DNA of 64,000 bases, taken from the NCBI RefSeq assembly GCF_030272615.1, contig NC_081414.1:236828233-236892232 (forward strand). Direction: 5' to 3'. Under the pieces are notes generated by a model, which saw nothing but the letters and a program-made list of their open reading frames with translations, was not told where the DNA came from and searched no databases. Made by a program: the position numbers and the translations under genes. Positions 45,096 to 59,590 of this stretch are shown one piece after another (positions within the stretch are counted from its first letter, which is position 1; each line of letters opens with the position of its first letter). The DNA comes from Cryptomeria japonica. Taxonomy: Eukaryota; Streptophyta; Pinopsida; Cupressales; Cupressaceae.

Positions 45096-46650
45096 TCAAG
45101 AAGTAAAAGTTGTTAAATTGTTTATGTTATTAAAGACATAGCGCATTAGTGCCCCCGAAATCCCCTTCTCAATCCTAGAAAGAACATGGGAAATAGATAT
45201 TGATTTCTTTATGAAGATCCTACTATTTCTTCCCAACCAAATGTTCCGCATTAGAATAAAAGGAGCTACTTCCCAGTTGCATGTAAACATTGAAGACTTA
45301 TAAAGGAAAGGAAAACTTTGAAAATGAGAAAGAAATTTTCGTGTGAAGTTGAGTACCAATCTAATTCCAAATGTAGTCAAGACCAACAACATTGTGCAAA
45401 TTGACAAGTAAGAAGAAGGTGGTTCGAAATTTCAATGAAATATACATAAAACACACAAGTAAAGACAACAATGATCCCTAATCTATCAAGTATCATCCTA
45501 ATAAGAATTCTCTTTAATAGCCAACCAAGCAAACACTCCTACCTGAGGAAGACAAGTAGCTTCACAACACAATCTTGTAGGCCATGACAAAGAATTATTA
45601 CCATTTACCAAAATATCATACCCTTCTTTTACAATGTACTTACCAAATTTAGCTTTTAGCTAGATGATTTCATCCTCCTTCAGAGAGTAAATAAGTTTCT
45701 TACCTTTTAACTCCTCTTGAAAATCCTCCTTAAGCTCTTGAGAGATAAGACCCCCAAATTTCTTTTAAAAATGCCTCCAAAATTTCCTAATTTCTCACCA
45801 AATAAGGTAGTTGATATCCATTCCAAGAGTCATTCCAAAACTTAGCCCTCTCACCATTGTGGACCAACCAAAAGATGTGCACGAGATGTGTAGTAATATC
45901 ATGTCATGATAGGAAGCCAAAAAATTCCAATTTTTTTAACCTTGGGGTAGGGGGTCCAAAGTGAAAATCCTCACATTGCTCATATTATCAAGATATTCCT
46001 ACCTTAGGATTCATCAACATATTACATTGACTCGTTCATAAATCCTCCAAACCATCTTTGCACTTAGTGCATTGTTCTGCAGTTCTAGATTCTTAATACA
46101 TGCCCCACTTTTGTCTTTAGGTCAACATGCTTTCTCCCAAGCAACAAGAGGGATTTTCTATTTTTCAAGAACATTCTCAGCCCAAAGAAAATATATGAGA
46201 GTATGATGAATATATGATACAATACCTTTTGGGAGTTTCTAAATAGTCATTAGATATGTTGGGATGGCATTTAGGATTGACTTTATCATTGTGATTTTCC
46301 CTAACGAGTACAACCATTTATGCTTCCATGATGAAATCTTTTTTGAGATAGAAACAAGCATTTTATCCCAAAAATCATACTTCTCTTTACCATAATAGAA
46401 AGGAATCCATAAGTACTTGTGTGGTAAAGAGCCATCTAAAAATCCTTAGAAATTAATAAGTCTATGTTGAACAAATCAGGAAATTTGAAAATAAATATCT
46501 TGGATTTATCTCTATTGATCAACTATCCAGATATGGTAGTGTAATCATAAATGAATCCCTAAATTACCTTTGACTCTTCCATGGTACTTTGACCAAACAA
46601 AAGAGTAGTTTCAAGTGTTATTATTGACATCAAAGGGAACTTTGTAATTC
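45096..46650 (-). pseudogene. L1-type LINE remnant, RT end and C-terminal region
   Basis: The minus strand, read from 46650 downward, shows a degraded RT: TTLLFGQSTMEESKVI (family ...DDTLLFG), INRDKSKIFIFKFP, then WKHKWLYSLGKITMIKSIL and NAIPTYLMTI. Next comes VHNGERAKFWNDSWNG (the family's NG-FW-D-W block). The zf-RVT-like tail gives HLLLTCQFAQCCWS and IWLGRNSRIFIKKS. This is the C-terminal half of a plant L1 ORF2. It is 5'-truncated and riddled with stops and shifts. The protein would nick DNA and copy its RNA in place (target-primed reverse transcription), but this copy is dead. Confidence 0.82.
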
Positions 46651-46807
46651 ATATACTTATAAATTAAATTTATTAAACTTATTTTGATTATAGTCAGATT
46701 CTACATAGTTTATTCTAGAAATTGATTGCAATAAACATCATGAACTGTGGAGATGTAATGAATATATTTAAATATTTTGAGTTAAAAAATAAATAATGTT
46801 TAATACC

Positions 46808-47355
46808 AACAACTTTATTGGGTTGTGGTGAGTTAAATGTTGAACATGAAGGGCTATGTAATGATTTTGCCACTTACTAACTTTTTATATTATGAAAATA
46901 TCAAATACTACATCATAATAATTAAGTTACTTGGAAAATTCATTTTTTTTTTTAATATTGATATTTTCATTTGCTTTGTTATATGATCAAATATATATGG
47001 CATAGGTTTCTATTATAGGCCAAAGCTCTAGCACAACCAATTTCCTATATAAAGTTTCTAGAATTGAGACAACTGTCAACAAGTATTTGGGAACTTGGGA
47101 AGTGCAGTGTACATGTAATTTTGGAGAAATAAAATAATAATAAATAATATTAATTTGCATATGCAATCTACGTCATTATATTATCAATTATCAATAAATT
47201 AAGTTCAATTATGGGCTAAAGTTGTGACACAACCAAATTCCTATATAAAGTATCACAAATAGAGGCAAGTGTCCACTATCGATAACTTTATTGGGTTGTG
47301 GTGAATTAAATATTAAAGTGCTATGTATTGATTTTGGTACTCACCAACTTGAGGG
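46808..47355. repeat. Diverged direct repeats in spacer
   Basis: Aactttattgggttgtggtga occurs near 46810 and again near 47286, each followed by related sequence. A second pair, caaccaatttcctatataaag near 47035 and caaccaaattcctatataaag near 47233, lies between. They look like remains of an old tandem duplication. Confidence 0.6.
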
Positions 47356-47671
47356 TCTTAATTGTGCCTCATAGGAAACTTGTCAATGGGCCTCGTGGTC
47401 ATTGGGTTCTTCCCCTTTAGTGTGCAACGATGCAAGTTTACATCATCATGTCCACATGTTAGCATACCTCTAGTCTATCACACTTTACCTTGTTGTTAGA
47501 ATGTATAAAACTTCAAACTTGCAAAATGGTGACAAGTGTCACTATTATAATAAGTGATTTGGGTATCTCTTTATTCTTTGGTTTGAAGGAGCAACCCAAC
47601 CCATCCTCCAATTGGTACCCATGTGGAGGATTCGTATTGCATCACATGTCATTCCTTTATTGAAACTTCAT

Positions 47672-47960
47672 ATTGATATATGTAAAGAAATAAGATCCTA
47701 AGTCTTTAATGAAAATAGGATCTCAAATTCCCTTGCATAACATTGTAACATGATTAGGTTTATCTATGGTATTAATAGGAAAATTGAACATTATAGGAAA
47801 ACTGAACATTAAGATTTTTTTTCTTTGTTGCAAAAGGATTGAGATTGTGAAGTGTGTTTTTGATATCTAGGGTTATGAAAACAAAATGATTGACTTTAGA
47901 AATAAATAGAAAATATAGAAAGAATGATAGACATAGTAGGTGAGATCTAGAATAGAGATA
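47672..47960. repeat. Direct repeat left of the pyrimidine tract
   Basis: The stretch with aagaaataagatcctaagtc and ggatctcaaattcccttgca resembles 51085-51300 (ggaaatgagatcctagcct, agatctcaaatatccatggc) in the same orientation and order. The two copies bracket the CT-rich block, so they may be ends of one old element or a duplicated flank. Confidence 0.45.
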
Positions 47961-48090
47961 AAAAGAGGAACTTTGATCTAAAATTTGGAGGGCAAGTGTA
48001 CCAAGATGGGGACCAAAAATATGCCAACTTTTTTTTACAATGAAGCCATTTAGCATGTGTCAAATAGGGTGCTCGCTATATTTGGCATGC

Positions 48091-48146
48091 GCCAAATAGG
48101 TTTGGCATGCCAAGCCTAAGTTTTGGTCACACCAAACCTATTTGGC
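48091..48146. repeat. 15-bp perfect inverted repeat
   Basis: Gccaaataggtttgg (48091-48105) and ccaaacctatttggc (48132-48146) form a stem with a 26-base loop. Further ttggcatgc and atttggca pieces surround it, making a compact palindromic cluster. Confidence 0.75.
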
Positions 48147-48479
48147 AAGCACCACATTTGGCACTAGACAAATGTTTTGTACTGGATCAATTCTTTTTCT
48201 CTCACTTGCCAAATTTTTTGCATTGGAAAAAAAAATCTCTTTCACTACTCTCTCTATCTCTCTCCCAACAAGGATATATACATGAAACATTATATTTACA
48301 TATAAGTCACATTTTAATGTTTTTTCCTTTTCTTATACTTTTAGTTATAATTCATGTATATATTAATATGATGTTTGCAAGTGGTTTTAGATCTCTATAA
48401 GTTATAATGTAGATTATAGGTTTTAGAAGATCCTTTAAATTTTTAGACTTAGTCACATTTTAGCAATCAGCTTGCTCAT

Positions 48480-50530
<2,051 letters not shown>

Positions 50531-52880
50531 GTGAGAGTGTTATCATCCTCGACCCACATATGCATCTTGGATAGAGAGCCTGCAGAATCTACTGGTTGAT
50601 TTTTGTGACTAGTAATTTCAAGTTCTACAGTTAAAATACATTTATATGTTAGTATTAGTCATTTTTTTGCTTATCTTTCATCCTATTGAGTAGGCTTGGA
50701 GGTCACATGACTTCAAAAAATTTCTCTACATGGAAATAAGGTTAGTGAGTCCTTGAGGGGTTTGATCACCTTTTGAAGTGGTTCATTTTTCCTACTCTAC
50801 ACATTTGTAGTAGTAAAATTTTCAATCTCACTCCTTAAGGAACCCTCCATTATTCATATATATAATAAATAAGACAAAGTGGAATTATTTAATGGTGTGG
50901 TGTTAGAAAGATATTATATTTAACCATACATGATTTTAGCTATTCAGTTATCAAAGTAGCAACTATTCCACTTTTATTTCGGTTTTCTAAATTTATAGTG
51001 TGTATTTGTATACATAGAGATATGTATCAAACCTCTATATAAATTAGTAATTTTCATCATGGATTGCATGTTATGTATATTTGATATATGGTAGGAAATG
51101 AGATCCTAGCCTATGAATATAAGCCAAGATCTCAAATATCCATGGCATATCATTGGAATCATAAATAGGTCCAGTTACAGTCCTCATAGGAGAGATGAAC
51201 ACTTGTTGTTTATGATTTTGAAGGGTGTGAGAATGAACTAGGTTAAAGGATAGGAAAATGATGATTTTCAATAATAGTAGCGAAATGTAGAATAGAACAC
51301 TATCACATTTGGTTAGACCTAGAAACGTGGTGTAAAAAAAAACCTATGAAAACAAACTAAGTCTAAAAATTCTAGACACAATTGGAGACTGCCCTAGTCT
51401 GAGGGTGTCTGTGCACACAAAAAGTTACAAATTCATAACCAGGAGGTCCTATAGATCCATCCCTCCAAAAGTGTTAGGAACGGTTGGAGGGTGCCTAGTC
51501 TAGGTGCTTTCCCCTCTTTGAAATTTGGGATCATTTTTCATTCTTTTCTCTACACACCTATATCATTCTCTATGATCAAATCTAAACTTGCACACATGAA
51601 AATGAGGCGAAATGGTTGTGTTGTATAGGGCTTGCCTAAGTCAAACTTTATATTGGTGTCTGCAACTCCACAACAACCATGTTTGATGGAAAAGAGAGCT
51701 TATCCTTAGTGGGATAGAGGCTAAATAATAATGAAAATGCTGAATTGAAATGATTGTACCTTAGGAATGGAAATGATGGTGATGGAATGGTCTTTAGATA
51801 AGACCTTCAAGTGTTGATGCATTAACATCATAAAAAAATATAATTAGCATGAAATCGTACTAGTAAATATAGATTGTTGTGTCTTGTTTCTCAAAATGCT
51901 AAATACTCAAATCCATGATTCTCACTTGATAGTGATAGGAAACTTGTAAAATTTTCTAGGCCTTATGAAATGATAAAAGATTTATTTAAATAGGGTTCAC
52001 AAGATATTTCCAAATGTAGGTCAATAACCACAATTCAAATGAAAATATTGGGGCAAGAGGATGAATTATAGAGGTTGATACCCACACATGATTGAATTTA
52101 GGTCCCTTTTAGAGGGACTAGGGAAGTAAGAACCCCATTCCACTAAAAAATGGACCAACAAAAGGGTTGGCGGAGTATCAGGATCCAAAACATAGGACTT
52201 AGTCTCGAAATTAGCATATGATGACCACTAAGTTGCAGGTTTAATAATTAAATTATAGGGTACGATAGGACCCAAATAGGCATAAAGTTATCCAGGAGAA
52301 AGTGCACTAAAGTAGGGGTCCAAATAGAGTGTGAAATTGTAAAGGACTACAATTTACTACACTACAAGTACTATTTAGGTTTGTGTTCTTTGAGAAAATA
52401 AAATTATTTTGACTCAATTTTCCATGTTTCCCATACAATATCAAATTATAATAGCAATGTAATATAGTCTAAATAGATACATGCAATATTTTATACATCA
52501 TCTAATGTCTCTTTCAACTAAGAGGTATTATTCCTTGCATCATATCCTTCTTGATTAATTTTGTATCACTACAAGACAATAGATTATTTAGTAAATTGAG
52601 CATTAATTTAGGTGAAGTAAAATATCTTATATATTTACAACCATTCATTTCAACAATGTATATTCCTATTTTATTGGTGAAATCATAATACTCAATACAA
52701 ATTGAAATGAGACACGCAATTTTTTTTACTTAATATTATAATATTTGAAATTACCATTTAAATAAATTATGAGGAGAATTATGAAAAAAATATCAAATAT
52801 AAATTTGAATAAATCATCATCTAATTACCATGCTATATTATGTGAATTAACTACCAACATTGCATAATTTTATTATGTGT
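50531..52880. other. Spacer, no gene seen
   Basis: No supported coding region. It includes the second copy (about 51085-51300) of the repeat described at 47672. The phrases cctagtctgagggtgtc and gtgcctagtctaggtgc near 51400-51510 resemble the gggtgccttggtcctc-type text in the gypsy LTR at 54930, so an old gypsy fragment is possible. Confidence 0.45.
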
Positions 52881-53845
52881 GCCCAAAAGTTTAATCATAC
52901 ACCAACAACATGCCACTCATACAAGTGATGATAACATGACCATACCATTGAAGCTAAATGTGGTTTCACATGATCCATACCAAGACAATTTAAAGACAAC
53001 CATAAATTCCAACCTATTTGGCATCTACCAACAAACACTTAGGAATAGGTTTGGACCTTACAATCCTACAATCATCAGTAAGCCAAAAAATTATTATTTT
53101 ATCCAATGTGATGCAAATTGAAGGATCTAGCCAATATTGTTATCACAAAAAAGTAATCAAGTTAATATTTGAATTGGTGATCTCCAATAGAATACTTATG
53201 GCATACTTCTTTGGAAACATGACCCTTAACATACTCCCAAATGAAATATAGGAACCAAAGATGAAATTATTGCATAGTTAAATATAGTGAACCTATGTGT
53301 CTCTGTATATATTTATTTAACACCATTGTATGCATCAATTTCTAACCTTGTACAATTCAATGTTGTGCCCAAATGCCAAATCAAAGCGCCAATCCATGTC
53401 ACTCATCAAGTGATAATGACATGACCATACTATTGAAGCTAAATTTAGCCTAATATAATCTAATAATCCATACCAAGAGAATTTAAATTCGATCATAAGG
53501 TACACCCTAGGTTTCGATTTAGACCTTACAATCATAGAATGATTAGTAATCCATCAATTCATTATCTTATCTAATGCAATGCTTAAACAAGCCTCTAACC
53601 AACACTGTAATCACAAACAACTAATGAAGTCAAACCTCTTTGATTTTATGACTTCCAATAGAATAACTATGATATCCTTCTTTGGAAATGTGACTTCTAA
53701 TGTCCTTTCAAATGAATTTTAGGAAGAAAAAATGAAATTCTTCCTTATTTAAATACAAATTTTGAATAACATCTATGGACATATAGACTATTTTGTTGTT
53801 GAAGTTAAAAAAATTAGTATAACCTTAATAACTATTAATTATGTT
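52881..53845. repeat. ~485-bp diverged tandem duplication
   Basis: The two halves start at about 52881 and 53366 and share in order: catgaccatac-attgaagctaaat, ccataccaaga, tagaccttacaatc/tggaccttacaatcc, tccaatagaata, cttctttggaaa, and aatgaaat-tagga. Divergence is high, so the event is old. Confidence 0.7.
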
Positions 53846-53940
53846 TCTCCAAAAACATAAGTTGAAATATTCACAATGTGGGGTCCAACTAATTTTGTGG
53901 AATAGTACAAGTATCAATTTCTTAGAAAAAAACTTACTTG

Positions 53941-55393
53941 TGTAGTGTCGTAAATTGTACACCTTTATTAGTGTGTCCAATTTCACAATTTCCTAGCACC
54001 TATTTTAGTATTTCCCTTTCCTCTATGCATTACAAGACCTTTATTGAATTAAATTAATATTATGTGTCTTATTCCACTTTATTACGTCATCACACTATTA
54101 TTTGGACCCTTAATTCTAGGTATTCTCTTTATCATATTATCTTGCTTTATCCCTAATCCTATCCCAATCTCAACTTCCAAGACACTTTACACATTATGGT
54201 TTGAGCCACCGGGCTGGAATCAATATTATAACCTCATTATCTTTCATTCCTTGAAAGTTGAAAAAACATTGTCGGGACTAGGGCAACCTACCTACCTGGT
54301 CTCACACTTTCTTCCACAAATTTTGGGAGGGTAATTCAACAGTCTTTTCTAATTCAAATCCCACTCCATGCGAAAATATATGAAATCTAAGTTGGCGTAA
54401 AGGTGATTTTAATTATGAAATCCCTATATAAGGCATCCCTCTCAATTCATTTTGAACATTATATCTTATGCTAAAGTTATCATCAATTCAAGAGCAATTA
54501 TTCTTCCTCAAGAGCAGATCTAATTTAAGGAGCATCAAACTACATCAAGACATCTTCCATTTATTTTTTATTTATGATTTTATGATGGATTTTATGTGAC
54601 TTATCCTGCTATTGGATCAACACATGGAGGACTTATCTTAAAAACATTGCATTGAACCTATTGAAGGTATAATCATCTACATTCAAGAATTTTAATTCCT
54701 TTCCCTCAAAAGGAAAGCTTTTTGAATTTAGTTACAACTAAATTTCTATTTTCAATTAGGGTTAATTTCAAACCTAGTGTTTAACCTAAGAAAAATCCCT
54801 ATCCACAACCCCCCTTTCTTTCCTCTTGTGTGTAACTACATGTGCTTGATGGAGTCGAAAGACCGAAAACAAAATTAGGAGCCTGGTAGACTCATTCCCA
54901 GAATTTGGACCTAATTTTTTGGGACCAGGGGACTGGGTGCCTTGGTCCTCAAGATTTTGTATCAGATTTCACATGTGGATTATAGATAACTTCAAATTTT
55001 GGATTCCCCCATGGCAGCTCAAAAGACCATGGCATTGGGCGCCCTAGTCTTGCTAGATCAGCATCAAATTTTAGTCAAAGGTGCACAATCATATTACTTA
55101 TGCATTTTTTTTACATTACAATATTTTTTATTATCTATCAATTATTTATAAAAATTTACTTGTGTTTAAATTTTTCATACCTTAGTCATAGTTGCATCAC
55201 TTCAACATATCACCATAGTTCATTCACTTTCCATAGTAGTGGAGAAATAGAAACCATAGAAGTGTCATTTGAATCTCTTTCACAAGAGTTATTCAAATAC
55301 GATCACTCCTCTAGGTGATTTCATATTCCAATGTTAGTATGAAAGTGGATCTTAGTCTTATGACCTACCCAGTTCTATTTTCATGCTATTACA
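53941..55393 (+). repeat. Candidate 5' LTR of a Ty3/gypsy-like element
   Basis: The boundaries are inferred: the start tgtagtgtcgtaaattgt and end gctattaca give TGTA...TACA ends, and the end is 3 bases before a primer-site-like tggtgaaccc. Cctatataaggc at about 54423 is a good TATA box followed by a plausible leader. I found no matching 3' LTR in the window, so the start in particular is uncertain. Confidence 0.45.
54423..54434 (+). promoter_or_regulatory. TATA box in the candidate gypsy LTR
   Basis: Cctatataaggc is a strong plant TATA match. It lies about 970 bases before the proposed primer site, so it would drive the genomic RNA of the element. Confidence 0.5.
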
Positions 55394-55396
55394 TTT

Positions 55397-55414
55397 TGGT
55401 GAACCCAACTCTCA
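55397..55414 (+). promoter_or_regulatory. Candidate gypsy primer binding site
   Basis: Tggtgaacccaactctca starts with the TGG expected opposite a tRNA CCA end, 3 bases after the proposed LTR end. The tRNA could not be assigned. Confidence 0.4.
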
Positions 55415-55562
55415 TGCTTGCATTACTTATGATTTCATTCTCAAATCTAATTTGTATGCACTTAAACATTCATATTTACAATCATTTATGAAACATATAC
55501 CTTATGCACTTTCATTAATTGCATTGGTTACTTCATATGCTTGCACTTAGTTAATTACATAC

Positions 55563-56990
55563 TTGCTTCATTTCTTAGACTTAGTAAATTCTAGGATGAA
55601 ATGTTGGCCTTCGACAAACTTGTCTTTGCATTATGATAGTTTGTTAGACCTTCTTATGAACCTTCACCCCTCTCCTAGAGTTCCTACCAAGGAGATTTTG
55701 AGTCAAGGGGATGATTTAAATAAAAAAATTATTAATGCTCTCCCTTCTAAAGATGGAGCATTAATAAATAATGTTTGTTCTTCTCCCAAAGTTAGCCCTA
55801 CCCATGAGGACATCCTAGTTCAATAAGAGAATATTAAAATTTATTTCAAAGATCTCCCTCTCAAGGATGAAGCTTTGAAAAGCGATGTTGATCCTTCTCC
55901 TAGAGTGTACCTTCCCCCATGAGGATCATTCGGTGCTAGAGGATAATATGGTTCTTGTCTTTCCTAGTGATACTATACCTTTTTTCCATTTCAATAACCT
56001 TCCCTCTAAGGATGAAGCATTAATTAATAGATTTTTTTCTCTCTCCCAAAATTGATCCTATCGATGATGGAATTTTGGTACAAGAAGAGACTACCAACAC
56101 TTCTTTCACTAGTCTTCCTCATAGGAATGATGTTGATCTTTCTCCTAAAATGTACCTCTCTTGTAAGGATAATTTGGAACAAGAGAATACTCTTAGGATA
56201 TACAAGGGTTTGATATCACTAACAACCCCCTCTATGAGGATTTCCCTTTCATTCGATCTTAAGACAATCCTATTTATGAACAGTGTTCAAGGTTGATAAT
56301 CCTTTTTATGAAACACTTGATGATTTCAACTCTACTAGACCTTCCTCAAATATTCCCAAACCATCTCTAATCAATATGATAGATGTGAATGGTTATGAAA
56401 CACCTAACAAGCCTATTCATGATTGTTGGTCAAGATATTATTACTCCTCAAACCTCTCAACCTCTTAATAAATTGGTTATTGTGGTTATAATTGTGATAC
56501 TTTTTGCACTCCCAATAAATTGGTCATTACTGTGAAATAAGGTTATGCCACTAAAATTCCTTATGAATATACCAAACAAATCACCCAAGAGAGTTACAAT
56601 TTAGTTGCCCACGCATATAATATGAGGAAAAATAGGCAATTTCATCCCCCTTCAGTTATCCCTTCTCCTCTTCCGACTTCTCAACCAATACTTCCATTGG
56701 CACCTTGTTTGTCACATCAATGGCAAATAGCATGACCTCATTTAACAACTTAAAGCCACTCTTGCCAAGATATATCTTTGGAATTTGATTTAAAATTCAT
56801 CTACACATCATGGAATTTTACAACATGGTTTAAAGAACTTGGATGTCCCACTTGCAGTGACACCTAATAATATGACTTCTTTGATTGATTCTATGAAAGC
56901 ACCTAAAACCTAAATTGTGTTCTCTCAAGATAGATTACCTTCTAAGGATATTCAAAAATAATATGATCCTCTTATAATTGTTGTCCTTAT
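55563..56990 (+). pseudogene. Gypsy-like element: gag region with peptide repeats
   Basis: A decayed frame with many stops. It carries diverged repeats of a ~40-residue unit: ALPSKDGALINNVCSSPKV with PTHEDILVQ; DLPLKDEALKSDVDPSPRV; NLPSKDEALINRFFSLPKI with DDGILVQEE; and a weaker copy LPHRNDVDLSPKMYLS. A related unit, LPSINEALMNYTCPSPKI, reappears near 58060 after the protease. A second motif, NPFYETLDDFNSTRPSS near 56300, recurs near 57890 as NETLDDFISIRTSS. No capsid or zinc-knuckle motif was recognised. It may be a non-autonomous gypsy gag-like protein. Confidence 0.5.
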
Positions 56991-57615
56991 TAATGGTAAT
57001 GCTATAATATGAACCTTAGTGGATAATGGATCTGGCCTTAATGTTTGTAGCATCGATTCATTGTATAAGAGTAATGTGGACACTTTTCTTATTCAATTTG
57101 AATCTCTTTCTATTTGTAGCTTTGACAATGTTCCTAGAGCATCCTCAGGTAATATAAACTTTCCTATTAAGATAGGACCTATTGATTTACCTACATCTAT
57201 CCAAGTCATGTGTAATAGTATTACTTATAATCTTCTATTAGGATGACCTTGGATTCATAGCATGCAAGATATCCCTTCTACTTTTCATTGTCAAGACAAA
57301 TTAATTTATAACAATAAAAAGTATGCTTTGCATTCTGATACTAATTTACAAGATTGTTTGAAAACTTCATCTGATTCTAAATCTTCTTCACATTCTGCTT
57401 ATTCTTCTACTACTCAAGATGAAACACCATCTCCTCTTGAAGATACTTCCTCGTCTGAAGAGGTACTCTTAGAAGATGAATGGGGGTCCTTAGATTTTAC
57501 TCCTACCTTTATGGGAGAATATAAAGTCCCCCCAATAGAGCCCAAGACTAAAAAGGATGATGATATGGTGGGACCTAAGAAGATTAGTAATAATTCTTCA
57601 AAAAAAAAAATCTAG
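56991..57615 (+). pseudogene. Gypsy-like element: aspartic protease
   Basis: The frame VDNGSGLNVCSIDSLYK carries a DNGS active-site loop like the DDGSS/DNGS of Tat/Ogre-type Ty3-gypsy proteases. It is followed by FDNVPRASSGNINFPIKIGP, then YNLLLG-stop-PWIHSMQDIPSTFHC, the family's LLGRPWIHS...PS-LH block with Arg replaced by a stop (TGA). A serine/acid-rich tail follows to 57615. The enzyme would cleave the polyprotein. No RT, RNase H or integrase follows in the window. Confidence 0.75.
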
Positions 57616-58200
57616 TTCATCTAATTATGACATCGAGACCTATGAGGCCTTGCCATCTCTTTTTTATATGGTATCCCTTTATGATCTGGGTTTCCACATT
57701 TTAGCTAAAAGTGGATATAATGGCAATGGTTTTGACACAAGTGAATAAGGGATTAGAGTTCCTTTAGAAAATAGCATACATGAAGCCTCATTTGGACTTG
57801 GATATAATCCTTCAAAGCCCACCAAATCATCTAAGAAACCATCTCTCAATGTGAATGTCATATTTAGTAGTGATGACTATGATATGGTAAATGAAACCCT
57901 TGATGACTTCATCTCAATTAGAACATCCTCTACATCTATTAACACTCATCTCACTCATAAGGAAATTATGATGATTGACAAGCCCCTTTATGAAGCTCCC
58001 CAAGAAGTTAATAGGATTGAGAATCCTATTTACGAGGCTTTACCTTCTATTCATTCCAATACCCTCCCTTCTATAAATGAGGCCCTAATGAATTATACGT
58101 GTCCTTCTCCTAAGATTTCTTTTATGTATGAGGAAGTTTGTGTACAAGAGGAACATGACTTAGAGGCTGGTTCTTCTTCTAGAGAATACTTTGTTAATTA
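57616..58200 (+). pseudogene. Gypsy-like element: G-patch-like and repeat tail
   Basis: After a poly-A run that shifts the frame comes LAKSGYNGNGFDTSE-stop-GIRVP and SFGLGYNPSK, resembling the G-patch-like segment (GY-G-GLG...GLGY-P) after Tat/Ogre proteases. The tail, NETLDDFISIRTSS...NPIYEALPS...SREYFVN and stop, reuses the repeat motifs of the upstream gag region. There is no recognisable RT. Confidence 0.55.
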
Positions 58201-59590
58201 GGATAATTCAATGCTTATCATCTTATGTATGGTTTTACTTTCATTTATTTTAGAGCATTTAACATGTCATATTCAACTTATTTGTCCACTCAATTATGCA
58301 ATTAAATAACATTAGAGGCTATTATGTTGCTCCACACTATCCGACAATAGTAGCTTCCCTATTGGGGTCTCATTGTGATTCATTGTGGTACAATTTTGTG
58401 TGCAATCATACTTTGGTAGCTATATAATAGTCTATTTTGTATCTTCTCTCATCCCTATGTTGGGGAGAAAGAACGATTTTCAAACATCTATCCTTCTTAA
58501 GATTAAACTTTCCCTTTGTGTAGTAGTGTCTTCTATAAGGATCTCTTCTTGATTGTGGGGGTGTATATTCTTGTTGAGGATCCCCTCCCTCTTATTGACA
58601 CAAGTATCCCTGATGAGAATCTTATCCTTGCTTTATAAGTACAAATCTGTAATTGGGACCTCTTCCTTAGTGTTGGAAGTCAGTAATAATTCATGAAATC
58701 CTTTCCATTTATTGAGTGGTATCTTTTATAATTAACCCTTCTATATTTTGGATGTGCATATCTTCATTGAGGATCACATCCCTCTTGTAAGAAAATAAAT
58801 CCCTGATGAGGATCTTTTCTTTATTTTAGAAGAGTGTATATTTTATAAATGATCACTCTTTGGTGTCATAGTCTCCATGATTGGGAGGCAATAATAATAT
58901 TTAATTTTCCCCCTCTCTTCCAAAGATTTCCCTTTCCTTTATTTAGTTGCATCTTTCATTTGATGTCAATTCTTGTATAGAATTATCCTTCATGCGTGTA
59001 CATGTGTGTTCCTTGGTTAGGACCTATTATTTGTTTGAAACAATGCATCTCTTATGAACAATATCTACTTAGTGAATATGTGCAATTCTTCACTAAGGAT
59101 TCACTTTTTCTTAGCAATGGGAGAAGGTGTGTATTCTTAGTCTCATCCTTTTTAGAGATGTTATCTTTATCAAAGACCCCCTCTATATTTTGGAGGTGGA
59201 TATCTCTAGATAATTATCTCTTCCTCCTCATATCTGTCAAAAGGATCCCTTTACACTTGTTGCATGATATCTCTTTTACAACTATCTTTTTCCTTGCTCA
59301 TAAGAGTTATGCCTCTTTAGCTTGGAGATATTTACATTATTTCCATAAGGATATCTCTTAGTCATTGAAGGTGTGTATCCTTGTTTCTATCTTCCTTAAT
59401 GCATCAACATCATGTCATGTTGACATCTTAAGGGGGGCATACATCACAACCTCTGTGTACCATATATTTGTTTCAAGTTGTGGATTTCCTTACATAATGC
59501 CTTGCTTGGTTGTCCTTATTGGATGTCTTATATGAGGTGTAAATTCTTAAAATCAGACCTAACTCTTGTTGGCCAGGGACACTGCAGGTA
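58201..59590. other. 3' part of the gypsy-like element with degenerate ~195-bp repeats
   Basis: Related blocks (gtgtatattcttgttgagga with tccctgatgagaatctt; gtgcatatcttcattgagga with tccctgatgaggatctt) lie near 58560 and 58750, with weaker copies further on. A purine run ttaaggggggca at 59429-59440 could be a polypurine tract with the 3' LTR beginning just after it, later split by E; I could not confirm matching LTR sequence. No gene is seen. Confidence 0.4.

Noticed and set aside
59429-59590. A 3' LTR of the gypsy-like element starting after ttaaggggggca
   Set aside because: Only weak resemblance to the proposed 5' LTR start; noted as possible but not called.
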